DNA of 64,000 nt from Pelagibacteraceae bacterium AG-313-A04 (GTDB lineage: Bacteria; Pseudomonadota; Alphaproteobacteria; Pelagibacterales; Pelagibacteraceae). Position 1 is the stretch's first letter; each line of letters begins with the position of its first letter. The notes under the pieces are model-generated. The model ran no database searches and was not told the origin of the DNA. It saw only the letters and a program-made list of their open reading frames with translations. A program made the translations under genes and the position numbers. The DNA lies in the NCBI GenBank assembly GCA_003284275.1, contig QBVU01000003.1:56818-120817 (forward strand), read 5' to 3'. This document shows, piece after piece, positions 30,449-42,136 of this stretch.

Positions 30449-31200
30449 TCTTTAGTATTAATTATATCGGGTGTTTGCCATGCAAGTCTTTGTCCACCAT
30501 CGATATTAATTATTTCTCCAGTTATACTTTTGCTTTCAATAAGAAATTTTACTCCATTACAGATATTATCTAAATCTACCTTTTTTCTTAATATTATAGA
30601 TTTCCATTGTTTTTTAAAATGTTTTTCAGATTGTCTATAGTTTTTTAAAGTAGGACCAGGTGATATACCGTTAACTCTAATATTAGGAGCTAGTTTCATA
30701 GCCGAGGTTTTTGTTAAAACTGCTAATGATGACTTGCTTAAAGTATATGAGAAAAAAAAGGGAGTAAGTTTCTCAACTCTTTGATCAATAATATTTACAA
30801 TACATCCTTCCTTATCTTTCATTACCTTATTAAAGTTTTGAGTTAAAATCGCAGGTGCTTTTAGGTTTATATTTATATGCTTTGTAAATGATTTTTCAGA
30901 GAAATTTTCAATATTATCATTTTCAAAAATAGAAGCATTATTAATTAGACAATCTAAACCTTTCATTTTTTTATGAGCAGTCTTAATTAAATTGTTAGTT
31001 TGCTTAAAATCATTTAAATCTGCCTTCAATAAATAAATCTCAGCACCCAGTTCCTCTAACTCTTTTTTCAATCTAAGAGCAGCACTTTTAGATTTATTGA
31101 AATGAATAATCATTTTTGTATCATAATTAACCAAGCTTTTTGCGATTGCGGCGCCTATCCTTGTGGCTCCACCGGTTATAATTATTTTTTTGGCTTCCAT
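30445..31200 (-). CDS. Short-chain dehydrogenase/reductase, PTR1/FolM-like
   Basis: [44 protein letters not shown]; overlaps folB. Confidence 0.88.
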   Translation of the reverse strand: MEAKKIIITGGATRIGAAIAKSLVNYDTKMIIHFNKSKSAALRLKKELEELGAEIYLLKADLNDFKQTNNLIKTAHKKMKGLDCLINNASIFENDNIENFSEKSFTKHININLKAPAILTQNFNKVMKDKEGCIVNIIDQRVEKLTPFFFSYTLSKSSLAVLTKTSAMKLAPNIRVNGISPGPTLKNYRQSEKHFKKQWKSIILRKKVDLDNICNGVKFLIESKSITGEIINIDGGQRLAWQTPDIINTKE

Positions 31201-33353
31201 TTTTTTACTGCTTTTTTAGGTTTTGTGCCTGGCATTCCCATCGTTGATCTCCCCTTTGGGTAAACCTTGCTTTTTAAATTATATTGAGAAATTTTTGGAT
31301 TTAAAGTTATTTCAAGTTCGCTTGCTTCCAATTTTCTCATTTCGTCTCTCAACTTTGCGGCCTCCTCGAACTCTAAGTTGGATGCAGCATCTTTCATTTT
31401 TCGATTCAATGCTTTTAAATGCTTTTTTAAGTTTCCACCTACGTTTGAACCTTCACTTATTTTTACATAATCTTTTTCATAAACAGACTCCAAAATATCA
31501 CTTATTCCTTTTTTTACAGACTCTGCAGTTATTCTATTTTTTTTGTTATACTCTAACTGCCTGTTTCTTCTTCTTTCAGTTTCTTTTATGGCTTTATCAA
31601 TACTTTTAGTGACTTTATCAGCATATAAAATTACTTTACCGTCTATATTTCGAGCAGCTCTTCCAATAGTTTGAATTAAAGAAGTTTCTGATCTTAAAAA
31701 ACCTTCTTTATCTGCATCTAATATTGCCACCAAAGCGCATTCTGGAATATCAAGTCCTTCTCTTAATAAATTTATTCCAACAAGAATGTCAAATACTCCC
31801 ATTCTTAAATCTCTAATAATTTCAATTCTTTCAAGGGTATCTATATCGGAGTGCATGTATCTTACTTTAAGACCATTTTCGTGCAGGTATTCAGTAAGAT
31901 CCTCTGCCATTTTTTTAGTAAGTGTTGTAGCAAGAACTCGGTAACCTTTTTTTACAATTTCTTTTGCCTCGTGCATTAGATCATCCACCTGAGTTTTAGC
32001 TGGCCTTATTTCAACTGGTGGATCTATTAAACCTGTTGGTCTAATGATTTGATCAATATGTTTATTGCTGGTTTGTTTGAGTTCCCATGGACCTGGAGTA
32101 GCAGACACAAATACAGTTTGTGTTCTCATTAAATCCCACTCTTCAAACTTTAAAGGTCTATTATCCATACAGGACGGAAGTCTAAATCCATACTCAGCCA
32201 ATGTACTTTTCCTTGTACGGTCCCCTTTATACATTCCATTCAATTGAGGAACAGTTACGTGACTTTCATCTACAAATATAATTGCATTATCTGGAAAATA
32301 TTCAAATAGAGTAGGTGGAGGTTCTCCAGCTTTTCTACCAGACAAAAACCTAGAATAATTTTCGATGCCTGCACAAGTTCCAGTCGCTTCAATCATTTCT
32401 AAATCAAATTTAGTTCTTTCCCTTAGTCGTTGCTCTTCTAAAAGTTTGTTATTTTCTCTGTGTTTTTTTAAAGTTTCAGCTAATTCAGATTTTATTTGTC
32501 TTATAGCTTGTTCGATAGTTGGTTTAGGAGTTATGTAGTGGCTATTTGCGTAAATTTTTATAATAGAGTAATCATTTGTTTTATCACCGGTAAGTGGATC
32601 AAATTCTTCGATTTTTTCTAATTTATTTAAATTGAAACTTATTCTCCAGGCTCTATCCTCTAAATGTGATGGGAAAATTTCTAAATTTTCTCCTCTTACC
32701 CTAAAAGTTCCTCTAAAAAAATTTTGATCATTTCTTTTGTACTGCAAATTTATAAAAGCTCTAATTAAATCATCTCGTTCATACTCATAATTCTTTTTTA
32801 AAGTAATTGTCATTTTTGAATAAGCCTCTACAGAACCTAAACCATAAATACATGATACACTCGCAACAATAATTACATCATCTCTTTCCAACAAAGATCT
32901 TGTTGCCGAGTGTCTCATACGATCAATTTGCTCATTTATTGAAGCTTCTTTTTCTATGTAAGTATCAGATCTAGGAACGTATGCTTCTGGGGTATAGTAA
33001 TCGTAATAAGATACAAAATATTCTACAGCATTATCTGGGAAAAAACTTTTAAACTCTCCGTACAATTGAGCAGCTAAAGTTTTATTTGGCGCTAGAATTA
33101 GGGCTGGCCTATTAGCCTTTTCGATAACTTTTGCCATTGTAAAAGTTTTACCCGATCCAGTAACCCCCAAAAGCACTTGTTCTTGTTTGTTATCTTTTAA
33201 GTTTTTTAATATTTGCTTTATAGCCTCTGGTTGGTCGCCGCTAGGTTGAAAATCACTTTTGATTTTAAAATTAATACCTCCCTCTAACTTCTTAATTTTT
33301 TTTGAGTTATTAACCTCTAGATCAGCTAATTTTTCTTGATAAGTATTTTGCAT
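31182..33353 (-). CDS. uvrB: Excinuclease ABC subunit B
   Basis: [34 protein letters not shown]-terminal UVR motif. Confidence 0.98.
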   Translation of the reverse strand: MQNTYQEKLADLEVNNSKKIKKLEGGINFKIKSDFQPSGDQPEAIKQILKNLKDNKQEQVLLGVTGSGKTFTMAKVIEKANRPALILAPNKTLAAQLYGEFKSFFPDNAVEYFVSYYDYYTPEAYVPRSDTYIEKEASINEQIDRMRHSATRSLLERDDVIIVASVSCIYGLGSVEAYSKMTITLKKNYEYERDDLIRAFINLQYKRNDQNFFRGTFRVRGENLEIFPSHLEDRAWRISFNLNKLEKIEEFDPLTGDKTNDYSIIKIYANSHYITPKPTIEQAIRQIKSELAETLKKHRENNKLLEEQRLRERTKFDLEMIEATGTCAGIENYSRFLSGRKAGEPPPTLFEYFPDNAIIFVDESHVTVPQLNGMYKGDRTRKSTLAEYGFRLPSCMDNRPLKFEEWDLMRTQTVFVSATPGPWELKQTSNKHIDQIIRPTGLIDPPVEIRPAKTQVDDLMHEAKEIVKKGYRVLATTLTKKMAEDLTEYLHENGLKVRYMHSDIDTLERIEIIRDLRMGVFDILVGINLLREGLDIPECALVAILDADKEGFLRSETSLIQTIGRAARNIDGKVILYADKVTKSIDKAIKETERRRNRQLEYNKKNRITAESVKKGISDILESVYEKDYVKISEGSNVGGNLKKHLKALNRKMKDAASNLEFEEAAKLRDEMRKLEASELEITLNPKISQYNLKSKVYPKGRSTMGMPGTKPKKAVKKWKPKK

Positions 33354-33391
33354 TTTGTGTTAATAATAAATTAATTATATTATAAATTTCA

Positions 33392-34579
33392 ATGAGCATA
33401 GTTTCCAATAGTTTAAAACGTATAAAACCGTCGCCTACAATAGCAGTTACCTCAAAAGCTAGAGAAATGCGAGCTGCTGGAAAGGATGTTATAGGTTTAG
33501 GGGCTGGAGAGCCTGATTTTGATACTCCAGATAATATTAAAGAAGCAGCAATAGAAGCGATTAAAAAAGGCGATACAAAATATACTGCAGTGGATGGAAC
33601 CCCAGCATTAAAAAAAGCTATACAAGCAAAATTTTCTAGAGAAAATGGTTTATCATATGAGCTTGATCAAATTTCAGTTGGAACTGGCGGAAAGCAAGTC
33701 TTATATAACGCTTTTATGGCAACCATAAATAAAGGTGACGAGGTAATTATTCCAGCTCCTTATTGGGTTTCTTATCCTGACATTGTTTTGTTAGCCGGGG
33801 GAAAGCCCAAAATAATCAAATGTGATGAAAAAAATAATTTTAAATTAACACCGGAAAAATTAACAAAAGCAGTTTCAAAAAAAACAAAGTGGATAATTAT
33901 TAACTCTCCATCTAACCCTACAGGCTCTGGCTATACTAAAGATGAGATAATCGCTTTATCAAAGATTTTAATAAAATTTAAAAATTTATATATTTTAAGC
34001 GACGATATTTACGAACATATTATTTATGATGGTTTTAAATTTTTTACAATTGCCCAAATTGAAAAATTAAAAAGCAGAACTTTAACCATGAATGGAGTGA
34101 GTAAATCTTACTCAATGACTGGCTGGAGGATAGGTTACGCTGCGGGCCCAAAAGAAATTATTAAAGCGATGGCTAAAATTCAATCTCAATCAACTAGTAA
34201 CCCCACATCTATAAGTCAAGCAGCTGCAGTAGAAGCTTTGAACGGAACACAAGACTTTATTTTAGAAAGATCAAATTCTTTCAAAGAAAGAAGAAATTTT
34301 GTTGTTGATAGTTTAAATAACATTAGAGGTATAAGCTGTTTAAGTCCTGAGGGAGCTTTTTATGTTTTTCCTAATTGCAAAAAATTACTGAACAATAAAA
34401 CTAAACTAAAAACTGATAAAGACTTTGTAGAAAAGTTGTTGGAAAAAGCCGAGGTGGCTGTAGTGCAAGGCTCTGCATTTGGTTTAGAAGGTTACTTTAG
34501 AATATCTTATGCCACATCAATGAATAATTTAAAGAAAGCAATGGAAAGAATTAAATCTTTTTGTGATAGCCTTAATTAG
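33392..34579 (+). CDS. aspC: Aspartate aminotransferase (class I)
   Basis: GAGEPDFDTPDNIK; NSPSNPTGSGY; NGVSKSYSMTGWRIGYAAG. Confidence 0.93.
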   Translation: MSIVSNSLKRIKPSPTIAVTSKAREMRAAGKDVIGLGAGEPDFDTPDNIKEAAIEAIKKGDTKYTAVDGTPALKKAIQAKFSRENGLSYELDQISVGTGGKQVLYNAFMATINKGDEVIIPAPYWVSYPDIVLLAGGKPKIIKCDEKNNFKLTPEKLTKAVSKKTKWIIINSPSNPTGSGYTKDEIIALSKILIKFKNLYILSDDIYEHIIYDGFKFFTIAQIEKLKSRTLTMNGVSKSYSMTGWRIGYAAGPKEIIKAMAKIQSQSTSNPTSISQAAAVEALNGTQDFILERSNSFKERRNFVVDSLNNIRGISCLSPEGAFYVFPNCKKLLNNKTKLKTDKDFVEKLLEKAEVAVVQGSAFGLEGYFRISYATSMNNLKKAMERIKSFCDSLN

Positions 34580-35522
34580 ACTCAGATAAATATTTTTCAG
34601 CCTCAAGTGCAGACATACAGCCCATACCAGCAGCTGTAACAGCTTGTCTGAAGATTTTGTCTTTCACATCACCCGCCGCAAATACTCCTGGAATATTTGT
34701 AGCCGTCGAGTCAGGTTGAGTTATAAGGTATCCTTCTTTATCCATTTTTAATTGATCTTTGAACAAAGATGTAGCTGGATCGTGACCTATAGCAATAAAT
34801 AAACCGTCAACTTTAAGATCTTTAATTTTATTATCTTTTACATTTTTAATTTTTAATGCGTTCACAGTTTTAGGCTCTTTTGTACCTAATACGTCTTCAA
34901 CAACACTATCCCAAATAATTTCTATTTTTTTGTTTGCCTTTAATTTTGCTTGAAGCATTTTTTCTGCTCTTAATTCATTTCTTCTATGAATTAGATAAAC
35001 TTTTGAGGCAAACTTAGTTAGAAACATTGCTTCTTCAACAGCTGCGTTTCCTCCGCCAACTACAGCTACCTCTTTTTCTTTAAAGAAAAATCCATCACAA
35101 GTAGCGCAAGCTGAAACTCCGAAACCTCTGAATTCCTGCTCAGACTTCAAATTTAACCATCTAGCTTGTGCGCCTGTTGAAATTATGAAACTATCTGCAG
35201 TATAAATTTGTCCGCTATCACCAGTTGCTGTGAAAGGTTTTTTCTTTAAATCAACTTTACTTATGTGATCTTGTATCATTTCTGTTCCAACAGCTTCCGC
35301 TTGCCCTTTCATTTCATCCATAAGCCATGGGCCCTGAATCACTTTTGAATATCCAGGATAATTTTCAACATCTGTGGTTGTAGTTAATTGTCCTCCCGGT
35401 TGAGATCCGTGTACAAGTATTGGTTTGAGCATAGCTCTAGCCGCATAAATAGCTGCTGTATAACCAGCCGGACCTGATCCAAGAATTAACACTTTTGTAT
35501 GTTTTGTTGATTTATTATTCAT
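34572..35522 (-). CDS. trxB: Thioredoxin reductase; start trimmed to MNNKSTKH
   Basis: GSGPAGYTAAIYAARA; CATCDGFF; GGGNAAVEEA; FAAGDVKD. Confidence 0.96.
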   Translation of the reverse strand: MNNKSTKHTKVLILGSGPAGYTAAIYAARAMLKPILVHGSQPGGQLTTTTDVENYPGYSKVIQGPWLMDEMKGQAEAVGTEMIQDHISKVDLKKKPFTATGDSGQIYTADSFIISTGAQARWLNLKSEQEFRGFGVSACATCDGFFFKEKEVAVVGGGNAAVEEAMFLTKFASKVYLIHRRNELRAEKMLQAKLKANKKIEIIWDSVVEDVLGTKEPKTVNALKIKNVKDNKIKDLKVDGLFIAIGHDPATSLFKDQLKMDKEGYLITQPDSTATNIPGVFAAGDVKDKIFRQAVTAAGMGCMSALEAEKYLSESN

Positions 35523-35545
35523 TATGTAAAGGTATATAGTAACTA

Positions 35546-36499
35546 ATGTTAGAATTAAAAGCACTTCTTTTAACGCAAGGTATGCACGGCATGGTTAGTC
35601 AAGTAGAGGGATTAGCCAAAGCACTTGGGTTAAGTTATAAACACCAGAAAATTGAACTGAAGTCTTTTTGGAATCTAGTTCCACCACGAATCAGTCCAAT
35701 ATCAGAAAATTTAGTAAAAGATAAATTTGTGTGTGATTGTAAAGTAATTATTTCATGTGGAAGAAAAAGCGTAATACCATCAATTGCTTTAAAAAAAAGA
35801 TTAGGAAATGAAATATTTAACGTTCATATACAAGACCCAAAAGTATCATTCAAACATTTTGACCTAATTATAAGCCCTGAACATGATAATTTAAAAGGAG
35901 AAAATATAATTAATACTACTGGCGCTATTCATTATTTAACTAAAAAAGAAATTATGGATAGCTCTCAATATTTAGAAATAGAAAAAGATAAGAGGAGGGA
36001 ATTAGTCGCTTTTATAATCGGCGGACCAAATAAATATTATAAATATTCTGAAAAACAAATTCACGAACTTTTTAACAAAGTGAAAACTGTATTTACACCA
36101 GATAAATTTAAGATTATTGTCATTCCTTCCTATCGTACACCTGAAAATATTTTAAAGATGGCATTCAATACTTTTCACGATGATCATCATGTTGTCAAAA
36201 CCATTGATAAAAAAGCTTATCTTTCTGCATTAGCAATATCTAATTATATTGTTGTTACATGCGACTCTACGTCAATGATTTCAGAAGCTGCCGTGACTGG
36301 AAAACCTGTTTATATTGCAATGATGAAGTCTTTTAAACCTACGTGGAGATTTAAAAAATTTTATTCACAATTAAGAGAATTAGGTATAACAAGAGAACTA
36401 AGAAATAGTGTTGAAAGTTGGAGCTACAACAGATTAAATGAAGTAGCTAGAATAGCTCCGACTGTAAAAGCAAAAATGAAAAAAAATGGAATTATTTAA
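35546..36499 (+). CDS. ELM1-family (mitochondrial fission ELM1-like) putative glycosyltransferase
   Basis: GMHGMVSQVEGLAKALGL; VQDPK-like segment (VHIQDPKVSFKHFDLIISPEHD); TCDSTSMISEAAVTGKPVYI. Confidence 0.85.
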   Translation: MLELKALLLTQGMHGMVSQVEGLAKALGLSYKHQKIELKSFWNLVPPRISPISENLVKDKFVCDCKVIISCGRKSVIPSIALKKRLGNEIFNVHIQDPKVSFKHFDLIISPEHDNLKGENIINTTGAIHYLTKKEIMDSSQYLEIEKDKRRELVAFIIGGPNKYYKYSEKQIHELFNKVKTVFTPDKFKIIVIPSYRTPENILKMAFNTFHDDHHVVKTIDKKAYLSALAISNYIVVTCDSTSMISEAAVTGKPVYIAMMKSFKPTWRFKKFYSQLRELGITRELRNSVESWSYNRLNEVARIAPTVKAKMKKNGII

Positions 36500-37151
36500 A
36501 TCTTTAGAATCAAGAACAAAAACATTTAGTGATCCGTTCAAACACTTTGAAATCAACGAGCCATTAACACAAAATGCTATAGATGAGATTTGCAGTGCTG
36601 ATATAGCAGATCCTAGAAAACAAAATTTAAACTATGATGGAACAAGAGCGCTTGACGGTGGAGAAGGAGCTTTTCGAGCAGGAATTAAAGATGGAGGCAA
36701 AGCAAAAAAACTTAGATGCTATGTTACTAAAGAAAACTCTAATCAATTTCCTAACCTAACAAAATTTATAGAAGAATTAAGATCTCCTGAAGTTTATAAA
36801 AAGATAGGTTCACTTATTGGAAAAGATTTAAGCAATTCTTTTGTAAGATTAGAGGTAATTTGTGACAGAGAGGGTTTTTGGCTTAAACCACATTGTGATA
36901 TTGAAGAAAAATTAATGTCTTCGATAGTTTTTGTCAATTTACATAACGAGTCAGAAAATCTAGGAACAGATTTTTACGATTCAAACCTTAACAAAGTTAA
37001 AACTGTTCCATACAAACACAATTATGGATACTTCTTTACAAGTGGACCAAATACTTGGCATGGCATGGAGAAAAAAGAGATTAAAAAAGAGAGAAGATGT
37101 ATCCAAATAAACTACGTAACTTTTGAGACTGATTGGAAAGTAAAAAGTTAA
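36486..37151 (+). CDS. 2OG-Fe(II) oxygenase family protein
   Basis: HxD ([11 protein letters not shown]), distal His (NTWHGM), Arg ([10 protein letters not shown]). Confidence 0.82.
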   Translation: MELFKSLESRTKTFSDPFKHFEINEPLTQNAIDEICSADIADPRKQNLNYDGTRALDGGEGAFRAGIKDGGKAKKLRCYVTKENSNQFPNLTKFIEELRSPEVYKKIGSLIGKDLSNSFVRLEVICDREGFWLKPHCDIEEKLMSSIVFVNLHNESENLGTDFYDSNLNKVKTVPYKHNYGYFFTSGPNTWHGMEKKEIKKERRCIQINYVTFETDWKVKS

Positions 37152-40100
37152 ATATCTTGCAAAGAAGTTACACTGATATCTCTTAGTTTTAGAGATTTTA
37201 TACCTTCCAAACAAACCTTTGCCGTGGACATATTAGTACAATATGGAACTTTATTAGCAAGAGTAGCTCTTCTCAAAGCTACCGCATCACTTAATTGCGT
37301 TTCACTATTTCCACCTCCAGTATTTATCACTAAAGCTATCTTTTTGGCGTTAAGAACATCAACAATATGAGGAGAGCCCTGATTAACTTTATTTATTTTT
37401 TTACAATGAATTCCATGTTGATTTATATAATCAGCAGTTCCACCGGTTCCGCAAAGTTTAAAATTCAATTTAATTAATTGTTTCGCTAATTCTACTCCCT
37501 CTTTTTTATGACTGTTTTTCAAAGAGATAAAAGCTAAGCCTTTTTTAGGAAGAGAGTTTGAGGCTGCGATTTGACTCTTTGCAAAGGCCATCCCAAAATT
37601 TTTATCAAAACCCATCACTTCACCTGTGGATTTCATTTCTGGTCCAAGTAAAAGATCACTATTTGGAAATTTATTGAATGGGAATACTGCTTCTTTAACT
37701 GCAAACATATCTTTCGTTTTACTTTTTAAGTTAAATTTAGTTAATTTTTCTCCAGCCATAACTCTTGAGGCTATCTTAGCAAGAGGTAAATTTTTTGCTT
37801 TTGAAACAAATGGAACAGTTCTACTGGCTCTTGGATTTACTTCGATCACATAAATTTTATCATTTTTAATTGCATATTGAACATTCATGAAACCTTTAAC
37901 CTTAAGCGCTAAAGCTAATTTTTTTGTTTGATTTTCAATTTCTTTAATTAAAAAAGATTTAATTGATACCGGCGGCAGACTACAAGCAGAGTCACCTGAG
38001 TGAATTCCAGCTTCTTCTATATGTTGCATAATACCAGCTACGAAAACATTTTTTCCATCTGATATAGCGTCAACATCAACTTCCATTGCATTATCAATAA
38101 ACTTATCAATTAAAATTGGATTTTTTTCTGCCACTTTAAACGCTTCTTTTACAAAGTTATTAAGCTGGCTTTTTTCATGAACTATTTCCATAGCTCTTCC
38201 TCCTAGCACATACGAAGGTCTTACCATTAAGGGCAATCCTATTTTATCAGCTATCTTAATTGCTTGAGGAAAAGTTTTTGCAATACCGCTCTCAGCTTGA
38301 TTTAAACTTAACTTTCTTAAAAGATTTCTAAATCTGTCTCTATCTTCGGCAAGGTCAATAGATGTATATTGTGTTCCTAAAATTGGAAGTTTATTTTCGT
38401 GTAAAAATTTTGCAAGTTTTATTGGAGTTTGACCACCGAATTGTGTGATTACACCTTTTACGTTACCTTTTGATTTCTCCTTTTTAATAATATTGAAAAC
38501 GTATTCATCCGTTAAAGGTTCAAAATATAATCTATCACTCGTATCGTAATCAGTTGATACAGTTTCTGGATTACAATTAACCATAATTGTTTCGTATTTA
38601 GCTTCTTTGAGAGCAAAACTAGCTTGGCAACAACAATAATCAAACTCAATACCTTGACCTATTCTGTTTGGACCTCCGCCAAGTATTATAATCTTATTTC
38701 TACCAGATGGATCAGACTCACATTCTGTATAAGAGGAGAAATTTCTTTGATAAGAAGAGTACATGTATGGAGTAAAAGATTTAAATTCTGCAGCACAAGT
38801 ATCTACTTTTTTATAAACTGGTAAAACTTTTAATGCAGTTCTTTTCTTTCTAATTAATGACTCCGAAGCATTTGTGAGTTCAGATAATTTTTTATCAGAA
38901 AATCCTATTGATTTAATATAATTGAATTCATTGAAAGTTTTTGGAATACCTTTCCTCTTTATTTTGATTTCATTATCTATGATTTCTTTAATTTGGCTTA
39001 TAAACCAAGGGTCTATTTTTGATAGTTTATGTATTTTGTTTAAGTTGATTTTTTTTCTTATAGCCTCTGCAACAAGTAAAATTTTATTAGGAATATTTTT
39101 TTTAAGTTTTTTTTCTATATTTTTTTTATTAAGATTAAATATTTGATCTAAACCCGAGAAACCTGTTTCCAATGAAACCAAAGCTTTTTGCAAGGACTCT
39201 TTAAAGTTTCTGCCTATTGCCATAGCCTCACCTACAGACTTCATTGACGTACCTAAAATTGCAGCTGAAGTTGAAAATTTTTCAAAGGTAAATCTTGGGA
39301 TTTTTGTCACTACATAATCTATTGTGGGTTCAAAAGAGGCAGGAGTTACTTTTGTAATTTCATTTTTTAATTCATCTAAAGTGTACCCAACCGCTAGTTT
39401 TGCGGCTACTTTTGCAATTGGAAACCCAGTTGCTTTAGAAGCTAAAGCAGATGACCTTGAAACTCTTGGGTTCATCTCAATAATTACCATCCTTCCATTT
39501 TTTGGATTGATCGCAAATTGAACATTAGATCCACCAGTTTCTACTCCAATTTTTCTTAGGCATGCAATAGAAGCATTCCTCATCACTTGATACTCTTTGT
39601 CTGTCAAAGTAAGTGCAGGAGCAATAGTAACGGAGTCACCAGTATGTATCCCCATAGGGTCTACATTTTCTATAGAACAAATAATAATGCAGTTATCATT
39701 TTTGTCTCTTACTACTTCCATCTCAAATTCTTTCCAACCCTCCAGACACTCCTCTACTAAAACTTGACTAACAGGTGACTCATGTAGTCCGTTCTTTATT
39801 ATTTTAAAAAACTCCTTTTTATTTTTAGCAATACCACCGCCTAATCCGCCAAGAGTGAAAGCTGGTCTAATTATTGCAGGTAAGCCGATCTGTTTTAGTG
39901 CCTGGGTGGACTGATTTAAATTATTTACAATTTTTGATTTAGGTAGATCTAAACCAATCTCAATCATGTTTTTTCTAAATTTTTTTCTATCCTCAGCATT
40001 AGATATTGCTTTTGAATTAGCGCCTATTAGTTCAATATTATATTTCTTAAGAATTCCTTTTTTTTCAGCTTCCATTGCTAGATTCAATGCAGTCTGACCT

Positions 40101-40372
40101 CCCATAGTTGGTAAAATTGCATCAGGTTTTTCTTTTATAAGAATTTTGTCAAGAACTTCTATTGTAATTGGTTCTATGTAAGTCTTATCCGCAACATTTG
40201 GATCAGTCATTATAGTTGCTGGGTTAGAGTTTACTAAAATTACTTTGAATCCTTCATCTTTTAATGCTTTACATGCTTGCGTTCCTGAGTAATCAAACTC
40301 ACATGCCTGACCGATAATTATTGGTCCAGCGCCGACAACTAAAATCTTTTTAATATCTTTTCTTTTTGGCAT
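37148..40372 (-). CDS. carB: Carbamoyl-phosphate synthase large subunit
   Basis: 1074 aa, duplicated ATP-grasp ([26 protein letters not shown]), MGS-like C-terminus. Confidence 0.98.
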   Translation of the reverse strand: MPKRKDIKKILVVGAGPIIIGQACEFDYSGTQACKALKDEGFKVILVNSNPATIMTDPNVADKTYIEPITIEVLDKILIKEKPDAILPTMGGQTALNLAMEAEKKGILKKYNIELIGANSKAISNAEDRKKFRKNMIEIGLDLPKSKIVNNLNQSTQALKQIGLPAIIRPAFTLGGLGGGIAKNKKEFFKIIKNGLHESPVSQVLVEECLEGWKEFEMEVVRDKNDNCIIICSIENVDPMGIHTGDSVTIAPALTLTDKEYQVMRNASIACLRKIGVETGGSNVQFAINPKNGRMVIIEMNPRVSRSSALASKATGFPIAKVAAKLAVGYTLDELKNEITKVTPASFEPTIDYVVTKIPRFTFEKFSTSAAILGTSMKSVGEAMAIGRNFKESLQKALVSLETGFSGLDQIFNLNKKNIEKKLKKNIPNKILLVAEAIRKKINLNKIHKLSKIDPWFISQIKEIIDNEIKIKRKGIPKTFNEFNYIKSIGFSDKKLSELTNASESLIRKKRTALKVLPVYKKVDTCAAEFKSFTPYMYSSYQRNFSSYTECESDPSGRNKIIILGGGPNRIGQGIEFDYCCCQASFALKEAKYETIMVNCNPETVSTDYDTSDRLYFEPLTDEYVFNIIKKEKSKGNVKGVITQFGGQTPIKLAKFLHENKLPILGTQYTSIDLAEDRDRFRNLLRKLSLNQAESGIAKTFPQAIKIADKIGLPLMVRPSYVLGGRAMEIVHEKSQLNNFVKEAFKVAEKNPILIDKFIDNAMEVDVDAISDGKNVFVAGIMQHIEEAGIHSGDSACSLPPVSIKSFLIKEIENQTKKLALALKVKGFMNVQYAIKNDKIYVIEVNPRASRTVPFVSKAKNLPLAKIASRVMAGEKLTKFNLKSKTKDMFAVKEAVFPFNKFPNSDLLLGPEMKSTGEVMGFDKNFGMAFAKSQIAASNSLPKKGLAFISLKNSHKKEGVELAKQLIKLNFKLCGTGGTADYINQHGIHCKKINKVNQGSPHIVDVLNAKKIALVINTGGGNSETQLSDAVALRRATLANKVPYCTNMSTAKVCLEGIKSLKLRDISVTSLQDI

Positions 40373-41558
40373 AATTTTTCACACTGGTAATAAATTCCTC
40401 AAATAAATAAACACTATCCTGTGGGCCTGGATTTGACTCAGGATGATATTGAACAGAATAAACAGGTTTGTGTTTCAATTTTATTCCTTCAATACTGTTA
40501 TCAAAAAGAGATTGATGCGTAATTTGTATATTTTTTTTTAAACTACTTTTTACTACTTCAAACCCGTGATTTTGACTGGTAATTTCTACACTCCCATTTA
40601 TTAAATTTTTAACTGGATGATTAGCCCCCCTATGACCGAGACTCATTTTTTTAGTTTTTGCACCTAATGCTAAAGCAAGAATTTGATGACCAAGACAAAT
40701 ACCAAATATAGGTAAATTTTTTTTAATAAGATCTTTTACAATTGGTATGGCATATTTACCTGTTGCAGCTGGATCACCCGGACCATTAGATAGAAAGACA
40801 CCATTTGGTTTTAATTTAACTATATCTGAAGCTAGTGTTTTGCATGAGACTACTGTAACTTTACAATTATAATCTGAAAAATACCTTAAGATATTTTTTT
40901 TTACTCCATAGTCTATCGCAACAACATGGAATTTCTTTTTGTTATTTTTTACAAAACCCGACTCTTTTTTCCATGTTTTAAAACCTTTCCAGGTATAATT
41001 TTTTTTTGTCGATACTTTTTGAGCCAAATCTAAATCTTTAAGTCCGCTCCATTTTTGTGTTTGTCTTAAAAGTTTTTTTATATTTAGTTTAGTATTTTTT
41101 GAGAAAGATATGGTTCCTTTTGGAGCTCCGTTATCTCTTATAAAGTTAGTAAGATTTCTAGTATCAATTCCAGTTATTCCTACGATCTTATTTTTTTTAA
41201 GCCATTCATCTAAATGCTTGAGGGACCTGAAGTTAGAAGGACTAGTAATTTCAGAATTGATAATAACTCCTTTCGTCCATATTTTATCTGACTCATGGTC
41301 CTCTTTATTAGTTCCTACATTCCCTACATGAGGAAAGGTAAAATTTATTATTTGCTCAGCGTAAGAGGGGTCCGAAATAATCTCTTGATAGCCGGTTATC
41401 GAAGTATTGAAACATACTTCACCTGTGGCAGTACCTTGATAACCTAAACCTATGCCTTTAAAAAATTTGCCGTTTTGAAGGACTAAAATAGCAGTGGAAT
41501 CGATCTTATTAAGATTTTTAATTGAGTTTATATTTTGAATAGAAGGTTTCAAATACAA
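40350..41558 (-). CDS. carA: Carbamoyl-phosphate synthase small subunit
   Basis: GATase: [40 protein letters not shown]. Confidence 0.97.
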   Translation of the reverse strand: MYLKPSIQNINSIKNLNKIDSTAILVLQNGKFFKGIGLGYQGTATGEVCFNTSITGYQEIISDPSYAEQIINFTFPHVGNVGTNKEDHESDKIWTKGVIINSEITSPSNFRSLKHLDEWLKKNKIVGITGIDTRNLTNFIRDNGAPKGTISFSKNTKLNIKKLLRQTQKWSGLKDLDLAQKVSTKKNYTWKGFKTWKKESGFVKNNKKKFHVVAIDYGVKKNILRYFSDYNCKVTVVSCKTLASDIVKLKPNGVFLSNGPGDPAATGKYAIPIVKDLIKKNLPIFGICLGHQILALALGAKTKKMSLGHRGANHPVKNLINGSVEITSQNHGFEVVKSSLKKNIQITHQSLFDNSIEGIKLKHKPVYSVQYHPESNPGPQDSVYLFEEFITSVKNYAKKKRY

Positions 41559-41680
41559 CTCATGAGTTAAAGTAAAAAACTTATAAACATGATTTTGCGC
41601 AACATATGAAATAGTAATAAAATCGTCAAGAAAGTTCTTTTTATTTTAGACAAGAATTGTGATTAAAATAATTTTTAAAC

Positions 41681-42136
41681 ATGTCTTTAAAAAAGCAAAT
41701 AGAAGAAAAACTTAACAAAGCACTTAAGGCAAAGGACAAGAGCACGTATCCAACCTTGAGGTTGGTGGTATCAGCCATAAAAGACGCTGAGATAGCAAGC
41801 CGAACTAAAGGACAGAAGGAGATGTCAGATAGCGAATTGACCGCTATTCTAAAAAAAATGATTAAGCAAAGAAACGAATCTTGTGAGGTGTACAAAAAGG
41901 CAGGGCGAAATGAACTTTTAGAAAACGAGACTAAAGAGATCGAGGTGATTAGCGCTTTTTTACCTAAACAATTAAGTGAAGCAGAGACTAAAAAAATATG
42001 TGAGGAAGCCATAAAATCTTGTGGCGCTTCTTCAATGAAAGACATGGGAAAAGTTATGGGGGTCTTAAAATCAAAACATGCGGACACTCTTGATTTTTCA
42101 AAAGTCAGCTCAATTATAAAAGGGTTTTTGAATTAA
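41681..42136 (+). CDS. GatB/YqeY-domain protein
   Basis: Family pattern: LRLVVSAIKDAEI, IKQRNESCEVYKKAGRNEL, FLPKQLSE. Confidence 0.92.
   Translation: MSLKKQIEEKLNKALKAKDKSTYPTLRLVVSAIKDAEIASRTKGQKEMSDSELTAILKKMIKQRNESCEVYKKAGRNELLENETKEIEVISAFLPKQLSEAETKKICEEAIKSCGASSMKDMGKVMGVLKSKHADTLDFSKVSSIIKGFLN

Noticed and set aside
41641-42087. 148-aa ORF on the minus strand over YqeY
   Set aside because: Fully antisense to a confident conserved gene; composition is that of a shadow ORF
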